The notes beneath the pieces are model-generated. The model had not been told where the DNA came from. It did not search any database and saw only the letters and a program-made list of their open reading frames with translations. The position numbers were made by a program, and so were the translations under genes. From Zerene cesonia (Eukaryota > Arthropoda > Insecta > Lepidoptera > Pieridae): a stretch of 64,000 nt of DNA. This document shows, piece after piece, positions 51,576-62,092 of this stretch; the stretch's first letter is position 1; every line of letters begins with the position of its first letter. The DNA lies in the NCBI RefSeq assembly GCF_012273895.1, contig NC_052124.1:1984001-2048000 (forward strand), given 5' to 3'.

Positions 51576-51989
51576 TCTATTATAAAAACACAGTCTAATG
51601 TTGCCAACACTAGCTCCGCTAATCGAACCAATACGGTTTTCCATTAAATCCCCCATGAAATTGGGTAATGAATAATGGAATATCATAGTTTATAAATTGC
51701 AACTAATATGTCCGCCGTGGCGTGTGGCAGTGACGGGTTAAACTTAGTTAGAGCGGTGCTATCCTAATTCGGTGTCCTAATTGGTACATGATCGGACGAA
51801 AATCAGTTTTTAACTCTAACTTGATTTGAAACGTAAGTTCAATAACATATAAGATTAAGTTCGAAAACATGCTTAAATTCTAAATCTGTGACCAAACAGA
51901 TAGGTGGTCGAACTCGAACTGGTTATTAATGAGAGTTGAAAAGATATATTTTTGTCTACTATAAAGGCTTGTATGTATATAGCTCAATA
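51576..51989. other. Mostly unique sequence
   Basis: 51640-51800 is less AT-rich and unassigned. No coding frame. Confidence 0.4.
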
Positions 51990-52180
51990 TTATTATCACT
52001 ACATAGTATAAAACAAAGTCGATTTCTCTGTCCCTATGTATGCTGAAAAATTTAAAACTATACAACGGATTTTGATTGGGTTTTTTTCATAGATAGAGTG
52101 AATCAAGAGGAAGGTTTTGTATAATAGCATCTATTAAACTACTTCCAATTAACGCGTACGAAGCCGCAGGCAAAAGCTAG
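51990..52180 (+). repeat. HeB copy, complete
   Basis: ATCACTACATAGTATAAAAC to GTACGAAGCCGCAGGC-AAAAG-CTAG. Confidence 0.93.
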
Positions 52181-52827
52181 TTTAGTATATAGCATAAGTA
52201 ATGAAACTTAAAGTATACTTTATTAGTTTATTTAATAATATAGTAACAAGTTTAGACACTTAATACGAGTATTAAATAAAGAAATACATTTTTACAAACT
52301 GATTTGAAATACGATTTATTAGTAACATAAACAGTTATTATAATGTGTTTGTATCTTGTTTCTGTGTATTAAATTTATAGAGAGGTCTAGGTGATCATGA
52401 AAAAATAATTTTGTTTTTTATTATGATAAAAATAAAAAGATATGCATTCAAAAGTATTATTATTTTCCAATACGAAACGTAACATCATCCCCAAACATCA
52501 CCAGCATTGCGTAACAGACACGGGATGATAATAACGACTACTTGCAAATTAGGACAATCCAAGCCCCGATTGTTAATTAATCAGCTAATGCTAATCTATT
52601 GGTGACGTTTATCGAATTTGGGGCTATTGTCGGCCATTCTGTTTGTCACTCAAACACGCTGAAACACTATATTTCTATTGAACTATTTTCATTCATACTT
52701 TATTCAATATCTACATTATGTTATAAAGGGGGATATTTTTTACATTTGTATGTTTGATAACCGATTAAAGAGTAAATGACATATTTCACTATTTGAAAGC
52801 TGTCACTGCGTGACATCCTATCCTACT
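52181..52827. other. Mostly unique sequence
   Basis: 52480-52640 has no known repeat and clustered homeodomain-like words (TGTTAATTAATCAGC, TAATGCTAATC). Possible conserved non-coding DNA. Confidence 0.3.
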
Positions 52828-53018
52828 TCCTACTAATATTATAAATGCGAAAGTTTGTAAGGATGTGTGTGAGTTTGTTGCTCTTTCACGCAAAAACTAC
52901 TGAACCGATCGCAATGAAATTTGGTACGTAGACAGCTGGACAACTGGAATAACATATAGGCAACTTTTTATCCCGATCATCCTACGGGATACGGACTTAC
53001 GCATTTAGGCGCAGCTAG
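52828..53018 (+). repeat. HeA copy, hairpin lost
   Basis: TCCTACTAATATTATAAATG to GACTTACGCATTTAGGCGCAG-CTAG style ending; the CGCGG/CCGCG hairpin is replaced by ATTTA. Confidence 0.92.
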
Positions 53019-53160
53019 TAGGCTATAATTATATGTACTATGGGCGTTCGCCTTATATATAGTTAATCATTGATTTTAAATAATAAAACAAATAATTATG
53101 TCATAAAGGTATAAAATATTAGGAAAAGAATCTTAGAAAACGCAGAGGTTTCGACTGGTT

Positions 53161-53463
53161 GACTGGTCTTTAAGCAGTGATGGCTCAGTGGTGAGAACCT
53201 CGGACTTCAAAATCGATAAGTCTGGGTTCGAGACCGGGCGAGCGTGCAGGAAATAAATTGATTTTTCAATTTATCAGTGCATGTGGATAACATCATCAAT
53301 GCTTAAAACGGTGAAGGAAAACACAAAAAAAGCTCGAGGACATGTGACATCTGCCAACCCGCACTTGGCCAGCGTGGTGGATTATGGCTTGAACCCTCAT
53401 AGGAGGCCTGTGTCTCAGCAGTGGGAACATAAGAGCTGATGATGATGATGACTGGTCTTTAAG
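53161..53463 (+). mobile_element. Intact SINE1 with 14-bp target duplication
   Basis: GACTGGTCTTTAAG occurs at 53161-53174 and 53450-53463. Between them is a full SINE1: A box TGGCTCAGTGG at 53181, B box GGTTCGAGACC at 53225, body, RTE-like end and GATGAT tail. The perfect duplication points to a fairly recent insertion. Confidence 0.95.
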
Positions 53464-53630
53464 ACACAGTACAAGCTACTGGCCCGATCGGGCTGAATTT
53501 TGGCATGCTGATAGATAATATCAAATAGGTATCGGCTAAGAAAGGATTTTGATAATTTCTACCCCCAAGAGGATAGAAAAGGGGATGAAAGTTCATCAAC
53601 ATTTATTTTGACCACGCGGGCAACAGCTAG
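53464..53630 (+). repeat. HeF copy
   Basis: CTACTGGCCCGATCGGGCTG to ACCACGCGGGCAACAG-CTAG. SINE1 sits near its 5' end. Confidence 0.9.
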
Positions 53631-53632
53631 TA

Positions 53633-53833
53633 AATATATATCCCACTATTGTGGTGAGGATGGATGTATGTATATGTTTTGTCGTTTTCACTCGACAACC
53701 GCTGAACAGTTTTTGATAGTACTCGGCAGTGATGTAGCTTTAAGAAATACTTGCTTTTCCTGCGGATTCGATCGCGGGTGAAACATCGTGGCACGTCTAA
53801 TTAATGTACCAATCAATGTTTTGACTAATTAAT
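53633..53833 (+). repeat. HeA2-like copy ending at a gap
   Basis: CACTATTGTGGTGAGGATGG, GTCGTTTTCACTCGAC, AAGAAATACTTGC, then GATCGCGGGTGAAACATCG. Its last 77 bases are repeated after the gap. Confidence 0.65.
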
Positions 53834-54833
53834 NNNNNNNNNNNNNNNNNNNNNNNNNNNNNNNNNNNNNNNNNNNNNNNNNNNNNNNNNNNNNNNNNNN
53901 NNNNNNNNNNNNNNNNNNNNNNNNNNNNNNNNNNNNNNNNNNNNNNNNNNNNNNNNNNNNNNNNNNNNNNNNNNNNNNNNNNNNNNNNNNNNNNNNNNNN
54001 NNNNNNNNNNNNNNNNNNNNNNNNNNNNNNNNNNNNNNNNNNNNNNNNNNNNNNNNNNNNNNNNNNNNNNNNNNNNNNNNNNNNNNNNNNNNNNNNNNNN
54101 NNNNNNNNNNNNNNNNNNNNNNNNNNNNNNNNNNNNNNNNNNNNNNNNNNNNNNNNNNNNNNNNNNNNNNNNNNNNNNNNNNNNNNNNNNNNNNNNNNNN
54201 NNNNNNNNNNNNNNNNNNNNNNNNNNNNNNNNNNNNNNNNNNNNNNNNNNNNNNNNNNNNNNNNNNNNNNNNNNNNNNNNNNNNNNNNNNNNNNNNNNNN
54301 NNNNNNNNNNNNNNNNNNNNNNNNNNNNNNNNNNNNNNNNNNNNNNNNNNNNNNNNNNNNNNNNNNNNNNNNNNNNNNNNNNNNNNNNNNNNNNNNNNNN
54401 NNNNNNNNNNNNNNNNNNNNNNNNNNNNNNNNNNNNNNNNNNNNNNNNNNNNNNNNNNNNNNNNNNNNNNNNNNNNNNNNNNNNNNNNNNNNNNNNNNNN
54501 NNNNNNNNNNNNNNNNNNNNNNNNNNNNNNNNNNNNNNNNNNNNNNNNNNNNNNNNNNNNNNNNNNNNNNNNNNNNNNNNNNNNNNNNNNNNNNNNNNNN
54601 NNNNNNNNNNNNNNNNNNNNNNNNNNNNNNNNNNNNNNNNNNNNNNNNNNNNNNNNNNNNNNNNNNNNNNNNNNNNNNNNNNNNNNNNNNNNNNNNNNNN
54701 NNNNNNNNNNNNNNNNNNNNNNNNNNNNNNNNNNNNNNNNNNNNNNNNNNNNNNNNNNNNNNNNNNNNNNNNNNNNNNNNNNNNNNNNNNNNNNNNNNNN
54801 NNNNNNNNNNNNNNNNNNNNNNNNNNNNNNNNN
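53834..54833. other. Assembly gap, exactly 1000 N
   Basis: Bracketed by identical 77-base sequences at 53757-53833 and 54834-54910. Confidence 0.99.
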
Positions 54834-54910
54834 TTCCTGCGGATTCGATCGCGGGTGAAACATCGTGGCACGTCTAATTAATGTACCAATCAATGTTTTG
54901 ACTAATTAAT
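54834..54910. repeat. Exact copy of the left gap flank
   Basis: TTCCTGCGGATTCGATCGCG to TTTTGACTAATTAAT, identical over all 77 bases to 53757-53833. Confidence 0.97.
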
Positions 54911-55017
54911 TCGTTTTTGTTTAATTATTATTACAACTACGTAAAGAGATGTTCGACATTTTAGAATGTATGATATTTGGTAATTTCTATTGCAACAAGA
55001 TAAACTTAGATAATTTA

Positions 55018-55278
55018 ATATATATATATATATATATACTCTTTAAATTCCGTACCTAAACGATTAAATTGGACCCTTGGGCTAAAACTTCGCTTACGGT
55101 CTTTCTATCCGTCCATCTGTCTTTACTTTGCCGCTATAATAACAAATAATAAAAACAAGGTTAAGCAACGGTTGGCACGGTCATAAATTGGATGGGTCAA
55201 TTTTTGCAACTGTTCTGTAGCATTGTAAGGAACACTTTAGCGTCGCGAGTCCGACTCGCACTTGACCGGTTTTTTATG
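55018..55278 (+). repeat. (TA)n run and family J copy
   Basis: A TA run of about 22 bases at 55018-55039. J at 55075-55278: TCTTTCTATCCGTCCATCTG, AGCAACGGTTGGCACGG, AAATTGGATGGGTC, GCGAGTCCGACTCGCACTTG, T run. Confidence 0.8.
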
Positions 55279-55408
55279 CAAGGGAGACAGAAACCACTAT
55301 AAAACGTTTCGCCGCGAAAATATAAACGATTCCGGTCGATCGGGTATTCTTAAATGCGTGACAAATTTAACACTCGCACGCGTGACGTTGTTTTATTGTC
55401 GGCTTAAT

Positions 55409-55421
55409 CCCCCCCCCCCCC
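55409..55421. repeat. C13 homopolymer
   Basis: Thirteen C residues followed by GGG, rare in this AT-rich window. Confidence 0.9.
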
Positions 55422-55531
55422 GGGCCAAGTGGTTAGATGAAGCGATTAGCGGTGAGCGGAGCGATTTTAAAACTATGTAATCGCTAATATTAACTGATTT
55501 TTTGGCATGTGTAAATTAGTCTGTATTATGT

Positions 55532-55705
55532 ACTAGCTGTAATCTGTGGTGTCCTTTTGTATGCTTAAATCTATTAAACTACGTAACGGATTTTGATGGG
55601 GTTTTTTTTAGTAGAAAGAGTGATTCAAGAGGAAGGTTTATAGGTATAATGACGACTATTAAACTACTCTGATTTAACGCATGCGAAGCCGCGAGCAAAA
55701 GCTAG
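55532..55705 (+). repeat. HeB copy, 5' end replaced
   Basis: 55532-55548 is a cut inverted HeA2 end (CTAGCTGTAATC). HeB follows from TATGCTTAAATC to GCGAAGCCGCGAGC-AAAAG-CTAG. Confidence 0.85.
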
Positions 55706-56067
55706 TATTTGAATATAAGTAAAATAATTATTTTATTAAGATATATAAAAACATGCATGAAAAAAACAAAGTGGCAAGTGGTTTGTTAGCTCGACTCATG
55801 AAACATTTTTAACCGACCTGAAAAAACGAAGGACGATCTCAATTCGTATTCTTCTGGATGGAGGAATGGAAAGTCTTTGGGTCATGTACAATAACTTACT
55901 ATATTTATATTATGAACTTATAAAAGTAAGTGATACACGCTAGAAGTCTGTGTCTTGTACCACGCGAAGTCACTCTAGCGAGTATCGACTGTTAAACTCC
56001 ATTTTTCGAAATGTATCCCGGATGCGATTGGACTGCGAGTAGTTTTCATTTGATGTGGTATATAATA
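55706..56067. other. AT-rich with an R start scrap
   Basis: AACCGACCTGAAAAAACG near 55811 is R-like. The rest is unassigned. Confidence 0.4.
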
Positions 56068-56255
56068 CTAGCTGCGCCCCGCGATTTCATCCGCATAAGT
56101 CCGTATCCCGTAGGAATATCGGGATAAAAAGTTGGCTATATGTTATTCCAGGTGTCCAGCTGTCTTCGTACCAAGTTTCATTGTAATCGGTTCAGTAGTC
56201 TTTGCGTGAAAGAGCAACAAACACACACACATCCTCACAAACTTTCGCATTGCCG
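56068..56255 (-). repeat. HeA copy, 5'-truncated
   Basis: CTAG-CTGCGCCCCGCGA to CAAACTTTCGCATT. The ATATTAGTAGGA end is replaced. Confidence 0.9.
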
Positions 56256-56289
56256 TGCTTGATATTATAAAGCTATGTTTACTTTACAT

Positions 56290-56490
56290 GACATAAGAGC
56301 CAATGCCTGCCAAGTTTCAGCCCGATCGGTCTAGTAGTTTGGACTGTGCGTTGATAGGTCAGACAGTCAGTCAGTCATCTTTGCATTTTACACCGACTAC
56401 AAAAAAGACGAAGTTAATAAATTCAAATGTAAGTATTTTTATGTGTTTGTTGCATCATAACTTTTTACTAGGTGAACCGACCTTCACCTT
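56290..56490. repeat. HeF 5' part (minus) and R-like start
   Basis: 56295-56385: AGTTTCAGCCCGATCGG and GGACTGTGCGTTGATAGG, then CAGTCAGTCAGTC. From 56391: ACCGACTACAAAAAAGACG. Confidence 0.65.
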
Positions 56491-56857
56491 TTTGGGAATC
56501 GGTGGAAACCACCGGTAGGTTTCAAGAGTTCATTCTAAGTCCATTCCAGTCCAAGCGAACCATTTTGTATAATGTATGCATTATATGATTCTTATATATA
56601 TTCTTATTCATACCGCATCCATTTTAGTCCATCGCTTCCCGAGAAACCGCAAGTGCATGATATAGCTAAGACCTTATTGGGTGTCACAATGATATATGGA
56701 GAGACTGATCCTGTGATAAATATGTGAAATGCCATTTTAATTTGAGCGCGAAAATTTCCCGCCTTTTTTACCGACTTCCCCTAATGGTGGTGTGGATTAT
56801 TTGTATCTTTAATTTAATACATGTACTTACTCTAAATAGAATTATATATGTATTATA
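56491..56857. other. AT-rich, nothing recognised
   Basis: TTTACCGACTTCCCCTAATGG near 56768 is a decayed R start. No other feature. Confidence 0.4.
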
Positions 56858-57063
56858 CTAGCTGTGCCCCGCGGTTTCACCCGCGTAAGTCCATATTCCG
56901 TTAGAATATCGGGATAAAAAGTTGCCTATATGTTATTCCAGTTGTTCAACTATCTATGTACCAAATTTCATTGCAATCTGTTCAGTAGTTTATGCGTGAA
57001 AGAGCAACAAACACACACATCCTTTAAAATTTTCCCATTTACAATATTAGTGGGATAGTAGGA
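56858..57063 (-). repeat. HeA copy
   Basis: CTAG-CTGTGCCCCGCGG to ACAATATTAGTGGGATAG and TAGGA; the start block is partly doubled. Confidence 0.92.
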
Positions 57064-57084
57064 TTATATATAATGTTCTGAGCT

Positions 57085-57243
57085 ATCTTACTACTATTAT
57101 AACCGCGCAAAGTTTGTAAGTAAAGATGGATGGATGGATGTTTATCACTCTTTCACGAGTGAGGAGGAGAGGAACCGTGATAGATTATAGTCTGGATCAG
57201 AATATAGGCTTTTTACCCGAATGACGTCGCGAGTTACAGCTAG
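57085..57243 (+). repeat. HeA2 copy
   Basis: ACTATTATAACCGCGCAAAG to GACGTCGCGAGTTACAG-CTAG. Confidence 0.85.
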
Positions 57244-57640
57244 TATAATAAATAAAGGCAATTAATATAACGTTTACTCGACTTGACAAACAAATAAATA
57301 AATAAAAAAACATAAAATAAACAATTATTAATTGGACAGACTAAGACGTTTAGGATAATTGATATTTGTTATGCTTTTTCGTAGTTATACTTTTGCCAAT
57401 GAAAACCAGCTGTTAAATCATACACAAAAAGACTTAATTTTCCAAGCACTTCAATCACGTTTAAAACATTTTCCGGTCAATAAAACAAATATAAGTAATG
57501 CAAATACTTAAAAGCGTCGGAATTTAAGAAAGAAATGCGCTATCGTTATTAACGCGAGTAAACAGGCCGTGAAGGATTAGGCTGGTCATTAACTAGCGTT
57601 TAACCGCTACGTTTAATGCGATACGTTTATTGTGACTTAG
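57244..57640. other. AT-rich, nothing recognised
   Basis: 57510-57640 is less AT-rich and unassigned. Confidence 0.45.
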
Positions 57641-57912
57641 CCTACCAACCCGCACTTGGCCAGCGCGGTGGACAATGACCTGAACCCTCATAAGAGGCCT
57701 ATGACCCTTATTTTATTTTTTTTTATAGTGGGGAAATCTTGCATAGATACCCACGGCCCCCGGGGATGGATCCGTGGGTTATGTCGGATTCTTACCGACC
57801 AAAACCCCACTGTGTTCCGTCTAGCTACTTGAGTGAAGGGGCCACGGGAGCTAGTTAAAATACGTCCGCGACCCCCTCGGCAGGCCTATGACCCTGTGAA
57901 CGCATGCTCTGA
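57641..57912 (+). repeat. SINE1 3' part split by a LINE
   Basis: CCAACCCGCACTTGGCCAGC to AGGCCTATGACCCT at 57708, resuming at 57882 and ending GCTCTGATGATGAA. Confidence 0.9.
57709..57881 (-). mobile_element. 5'-truncated LINE with 14-bp target duplication
   Basis: AGGCCTATGACCCT occurs at 57695-57708 and 57882-57895. The insert begins with a T-rich tract, so its poly(A)-like end lies on the minus strand. It contains GGTCGGTAAGAATCCGAC (minus) and GGATCCATCCCCGGGGGCC, with far higher G+C than the flanks. The parent family is not identified; only its last 173 bases are present. Confidence 0.9.
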
Positions 57913-58142
57913 TGATGAATATGGTAAACCCAATCGCTCATGATGTACCAAGCATATCTCACTACATTCCCGACTCTCCTACTGACACTGGACCGTGAAG
58001 CTGACATGTGAAGCCATTAACAAAGAGAAGAGGAGGATCAACATATCCTACTTATACTGTCAAAGTGATATTAGAAAATTAAATTGTATTTAACCAGATT
58101 AGCAATATTGAAATTACAGTTTCTTGTTGATAAAGTTATTCA

Positions 58143-58272
58143 TTTATTTTATTTATTTATTTATTTACACTTTAATGTACAATACACATACAGTTAACAA
58201 AACCAATAAACAATATCTATTGTACAATTTGGCGGCCTTATCGCTTTGAAGCGATTTCTTCCAGGCAACCTT
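58143..58272 (-). repeat. LINE 3' end
   Basis: TTTATTTATTTATTTACAC at the left is the tail. TTTGGCGGCCTTATCGC, GAAGCGATTTCTTCC and AGGCAACC close it. On the minus strand the GCGAT/ATCGC pair is intact. Confidence 0.88.
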
Positions 58273-58275
58273 TAT

Positions 58276-58535
58276 TTTTTTAGTTTTTACCTTTATTTTT
58301 TAGTTAATAACAGTCTATCACAATTTAAGTACATATGGTCTCATATATCACATGTTATGTGAACTTATATATAAGGTAAAAAACACATCGAGAAATTGTC
58401 CGACCTTAAATACAACTTTATGTCAAATTTATTATATGTTATATTATTATGTAATCCAATATTTTATCTACATCACTATATAATAATACAATAAATAATA
58501 ATAATACATTCTTCATCTTTCAAAGCTAACAAACA
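58276..58535. other. AT-rich, nothing recognised
   Basis: No supported feature. Confidence 0.5.
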
Positions 58536-58539
58536 AGCA

Positions 58540-58690
58540 ATTGCTTGCTTTAACGCATTAATCTCAGGAACTTTTATGCCGATTTGAATAAAATTTTATG
58601 TAGAGATAGTTCGAGACCCGAGATAGGATATAGGACGTAGAGTATCTCGGAAGTCCCAAGGGGACGAGAACCATGAGAGGGAATCCAGGA
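58540..58690 (+). repeat. HeH copy
   Basis: TTTAACGCATTAATCTCAGG, TTCGAGACCCGAGATAGG and CGGAAGTCCCAAGGGGACG. Confidence 0.65.
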
Positions 58691-58810
58691 CTGTCTATTT
58701 TTAATCTGACTATGCTAGTCATCGGCGGAAAGCTCCATATCACAGACCATCTGAATTTAATAAAAAAATAAAATACAATTCTTAAAGAATTGTTTATCAT
58801 ATTTCACATG

Positions 58811-59068
58811 TACCCCACAGGCCGCCTCCTTGGTATAGTGGTTAACGCGTGAGCGTAGAACCGAGGGGTCCTGGGTTCGATTCCCGGTGGGGACGCACAA
58901 AAAAAAACGTCTCGGTCTGGCAGGACACAGAAGGCTACGAAAAATCCATATAAAAAATCGATTAGTGTAACAGATGTATATCATCTGCCCCATACCCCAC
59001 TAGGAGACACGGGAGACACGGGATAGGCCTGTGGGGTAAAGTGAGGTACTTTACCCCACAGGCCTATC
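58811..59068 (+). mobile_element. SINE2 with target duplication and fold-back end
   Basis: TACCCCACAGGCC occurs at 58811-58823 and 59052-59064. SINE2 lies between them: A box TGGTATAGTGG, B box GGTTCGATTCC, ATATCATCTGCCCC end. Between SINE2 and the right duplicate sits an inverted copy, so 59022-59042 and 59048-59068 are perfect 21-bp arms around GAGGT. Confidence 0.93.
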
Positions 59069-59069
59069 A

Positions 59070-59545
59070 CCGATCGAAAGTTTATTCACAACTAGCCTAA
59101 CATTTTTGTACAAAGGCCCGTCAAAATCTAAACATTCATTACAAGGCGCGTTAGTCTCCCGTTTTTTAATATCAGCCGCATAATAAATACGTTAAACATT
59201 CTCTTTATGAAGGGAAAACGTATTAACGAACGCCAAATGTATCAGAGGGTCTATTGTTGCATCGCTCTGTATAATGTCGAAGGGTATCTGTTTGTAATTA
59301 ATTATTGTGGTATGAATTTACGATTTATTTCAAGCTAGTCACAGTGTGTGCTGAGTTTTAGTAAAATCAGTGCTGTAGATAAAAAGGCTGTTTTTTACAC
59401 ACTATAGTATAATAAATTGACATATTAATGATAAGATTGCTTAAGACATCTTTATTTTTCTATTATCTTGGTCTGATTTGTATAAAGCATTTTTCTAAAG
59501 CTGTTTAAAGTAAAATATTCTTGTAAACATCTAATTATTATTTAG
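59070..59545. other. Mostly unique sequence
   Basis: 59090-59330 shows none of the repeat families and no coding signal. Confidence 0.4.
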
Positions 59546-59697
59546 GTAGTTGTTCGCCCCGGCTTCACCTGATGTACACATATTATAGCCTATTACTCAA
59601 TAAATTTACATTTTTCTAATGGTGAAAGAAAGTAGCTTTTTGTGAAAACGTTACAAATATACAAAAAAGTCTTTATACTACTAGTCTAGATAACATA
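59546..59697 (-). repeat. HeC-like copy
   Basis: GTAGTTGTTCGCCCCGGC to CTTTATACTACTAGTCTAG; interior as at 7278-7415. Confidence 0.75.
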
Positions 59698-60388
59698 GTA
59701 ACTATTTTCATAATTGTATTATCTCTCATCATTAATCTATAAACTCTAACGTACGACACAAGAATACCCCCCGATGTACACCCTCAAAGCGACAAAATAA
59801 AATATCTATTACTATTAAGGGTAACGATGGCTCGTCTCAAACATGACTTAATATCTGTAGGAAAAAAATTAGCGTCATCAACGTCCCTGTATTTATTTTT
59901 CTCGGCTAATGTAAAGGTATTTGGTGTATCACTCGACATTCTGCATAATGAGTGGGGTGGCGAATGATTTTAATAATAGCCCCCCCTATATTTTTTGTAA
60001 TATTTCTTATCGCTTAATTAGGTTGACGCGTGGGTATATACTTATTTATAGTGGCGCAGTGACCCAAAGTGAGTCTTGGCCTCCGACAATAATAGCCTCC
60101 GTTTGATTCTAAGTAAGTAAATTGGGTAAGTAAATAGTATATTTAAGTTACAACTGCTGATTTTAGTAAGTTGGTAAAATGTGCTAACCCTATATATCTC
60201 AAAAAAACCATCATATAGATATCGATATATATAGAATTCCGATTAGAGAATTTGTTTGAAAACGAAAACTCTTCTCAAATTCTCCATTATTGAAAGGAGA
60301 CAGGAGAAGTTAGAACTAAAGCCTGAAGGCAAGAAATATTGTACAAATCATTAGTGTAGTATCACGTAAGTACTAACTCACACCTACT
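59698..60388. other. Mostly unique sequence
   Basis: No repeat or gene. The 61-codon plus frame at 59921 has no recognisable motif. Confidence 0.4.
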
Positions 60389-60391
60389 ATT

Positions 60392-60411
60392 TTTCTTTCT
60401 TTCTTTCTTTC
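60392..60411 (+). repeat. (TTTC)5 microsatellite
   Basis: Five perfect units; complementary motif to the GAAA run at 30608. Confidence 0.93.
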
Positions 60412-60518
60412 TTAGTATTTTAGTGCTAGCTAAAGAGTAAACCCTCCCAGGTTATAGATAAGAACTGTTTAAAAAACCTAGAAGAGCTTGATAAAATTTC
60501 CGTCTGCTTGATCAGTGA

Positions 60519-60701
60519 TCCTACTAATATTATAAATGCGAAAGTTTGTGAGGATGGTTGTATGTGTATGTGTATTTATGTTTGTTAGTGTTTCACTTAA
60601 AAACTACTAAATCGATTGCAATTAAATTTGGTACGTACTAACACATAGGCAACTTTTTATCTCGATATTCCTACGGGATCCAGACCGCAGGGCACAGCTA
60701 G
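60519..60701 (+). repeat. HeA copy, shortened
   Basis: TCCTACTAATATTATAAATG to ACCGCAGGGCACAG-CTAG. Part of the interior and one hairpin arm are deleted. Confidence 0.92.
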
Positions 60702-60703
60702 TT

Positions 60704-60905
60704 AAGGTTGTTACCCGTATCTTCGCCCGCGTGATCTAAAATTGATTTAAAATATACAAACTGTCATCCCCAATTTTATCCCTCTGGTGGAAGATTCATA
60801 ATCCTTTATTAGTAGCTGCCTCCACAATTGCAGCTATCTGCATGTTAAATTTCATCCGGGTCGGTCCAGTAATTTGGGCTGTGCGTTGATAGTTCAGAGA
60901 GCCTA
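60704..60905 (-). repeat. HeF copy, tail to tail with HeA
   Basis: GGTTGTTACCCGTATCTTC to GGGCTGTGCGTTGATAG. Its 3' end abuts the 3' end of the HeA before it. Confidence 0.85.
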
Positions 60906-61019
60906 CAATAGCATTAATATATGGAAGATGACAATCTATGGAATGTTGTCGCTTAAGAACCACAGGTCAGTTCATTGGCATCATTGTTATGTACATGTTA
61001 CATATTATGTAGAATTTAA

Positions 61020-61190
61020 ATGAAGGCTTATATTATTTTAAAAGAGCAACTACAGAGTTTCTTGCCGGCTCTTCACTGTAGAAACTGCCTTCCGAACCGG
61101 TGATAAATGTTATAACTGTGTTATGACGATTCAAAGGTGCTTCTATAAGAAGTCTTATTGTATAAATAAATGTTTGTGTTTGATTATATT
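61020..61190 (+). repeat. LINE 3' end, third type
   Basis: GTTTCTTGCCGGCTCTTC, TAGAAACTGCCTTCCGAACC, GACGATTCAAAGGTGCTTC and ATAAATAAATG. A decayed piece may recur at 62790-62825. Confidence 0.82.
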
Positions 61191-61490
61191 AAATGCATAA
61201 ACAATACAGTTTCAATGGTTTATTTATAAAAAAATTGCAAAAGAAATACCAAAAGCGCTTGATTTATAAAAATAACATTTTCAAAAGATCATATAATATT
61301 TATAGGACGGATGAAGTTAAAAGAATGGATGGGGCCCGTTAACGACACTAGTTTGCGAACAACCGTTTATCATCGCCTATCTCTTATGCTGGCTGTACTC
61401 AATAAATGTACTGATGGCAAAAAAATGAATTTTTCTGCATTTTCTGCGGATATGAGATGTGTTTTATTGGTTGTTTTATTTGTTTTAACT
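61191..61490. other. AT-rich, nothing recognised
   Basis: A 68-codon plus frame at 61311-61517 runs into HeD and has no motif. Confidence 0.4.
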
Positions 61491-61491
61491 A

Positions 61492-61645
61492 ATCACACTA
61501 ATATTATAAATGTGTAAGTTTGTTTGTCTGTCAATTACGCTGAAACTAATGAACGGATTTTGATGAAATTTAGTAAACATGGTATGAGCTAATTTTTGTG
61601 ATAGTATACTTTTTATCCCGATTAAATGCTCCAGTAAAGTATTTT
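61492..61645 (+). repeat. HeD copy, 3'-truncated
   Basis: TCACACTAATATTATAAATG to TTTTTATCCCGATTAAATGC. Confidence 0.88.
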
Positions 61646-61854
61646 CCAAAATTTTGAATAAAGGAATCTTTTTATTTAACACAAAATTGGCCTTGAATAT
61701 TTTATTAAGTTAATTTTTGAAATACAATTATTATATAACACATTTGTTTTGCAGTATTTATGTACGAATGAGATGCCAGTTTCATGTACCGCACCAAAAT
61801 AAAAGATTATTACTAGTCAAGACAAGCTTATTTATGATATAAACTCAATCGATT

Positions 61855-61888
61855 AAACAGTTTTCAACTAATAAGTTGAAAACTGTTT
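61855..61888. repeat. Perfect inverted repeat, 15-bp arms
   Basis: AAACAGTTTTCAACT and AGTTGAAAACTGTTT flank AATA. Confidence 0.95.
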
Positions 61889-61925
61889 TGTAATAACAAA
61901 TATACAATAATCTCCTTTTTACATT

Positions 61926-62092
61926 AATAGTTGTCCAGCCCGGCTTCACCCGTGGTACATATATAACCTATAGCCTTCCTAAATAAATGGGCCATCTAAC
62001 ACTGAAAGAATTTTTCAAATCGAGTCAAATTCCTGAGATTAGTGCGTTCAAACAAACAAACTCTTCAGCTTTATAATACTAGTATAGATTTT
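61926..62092 (-). repeat. HeC copy
   Basis: ATAGTTGTCCAGCCCGGC to CTTTATAATACTAGTATAG. Confidence 0.9.

Noticed and set aside
58824..58900. Possible tRNA-Asp or tRNA-Glu gene
   Set aside because: It is the SINE2 head followed by the SINE2 body, with target duplications around the whole element.
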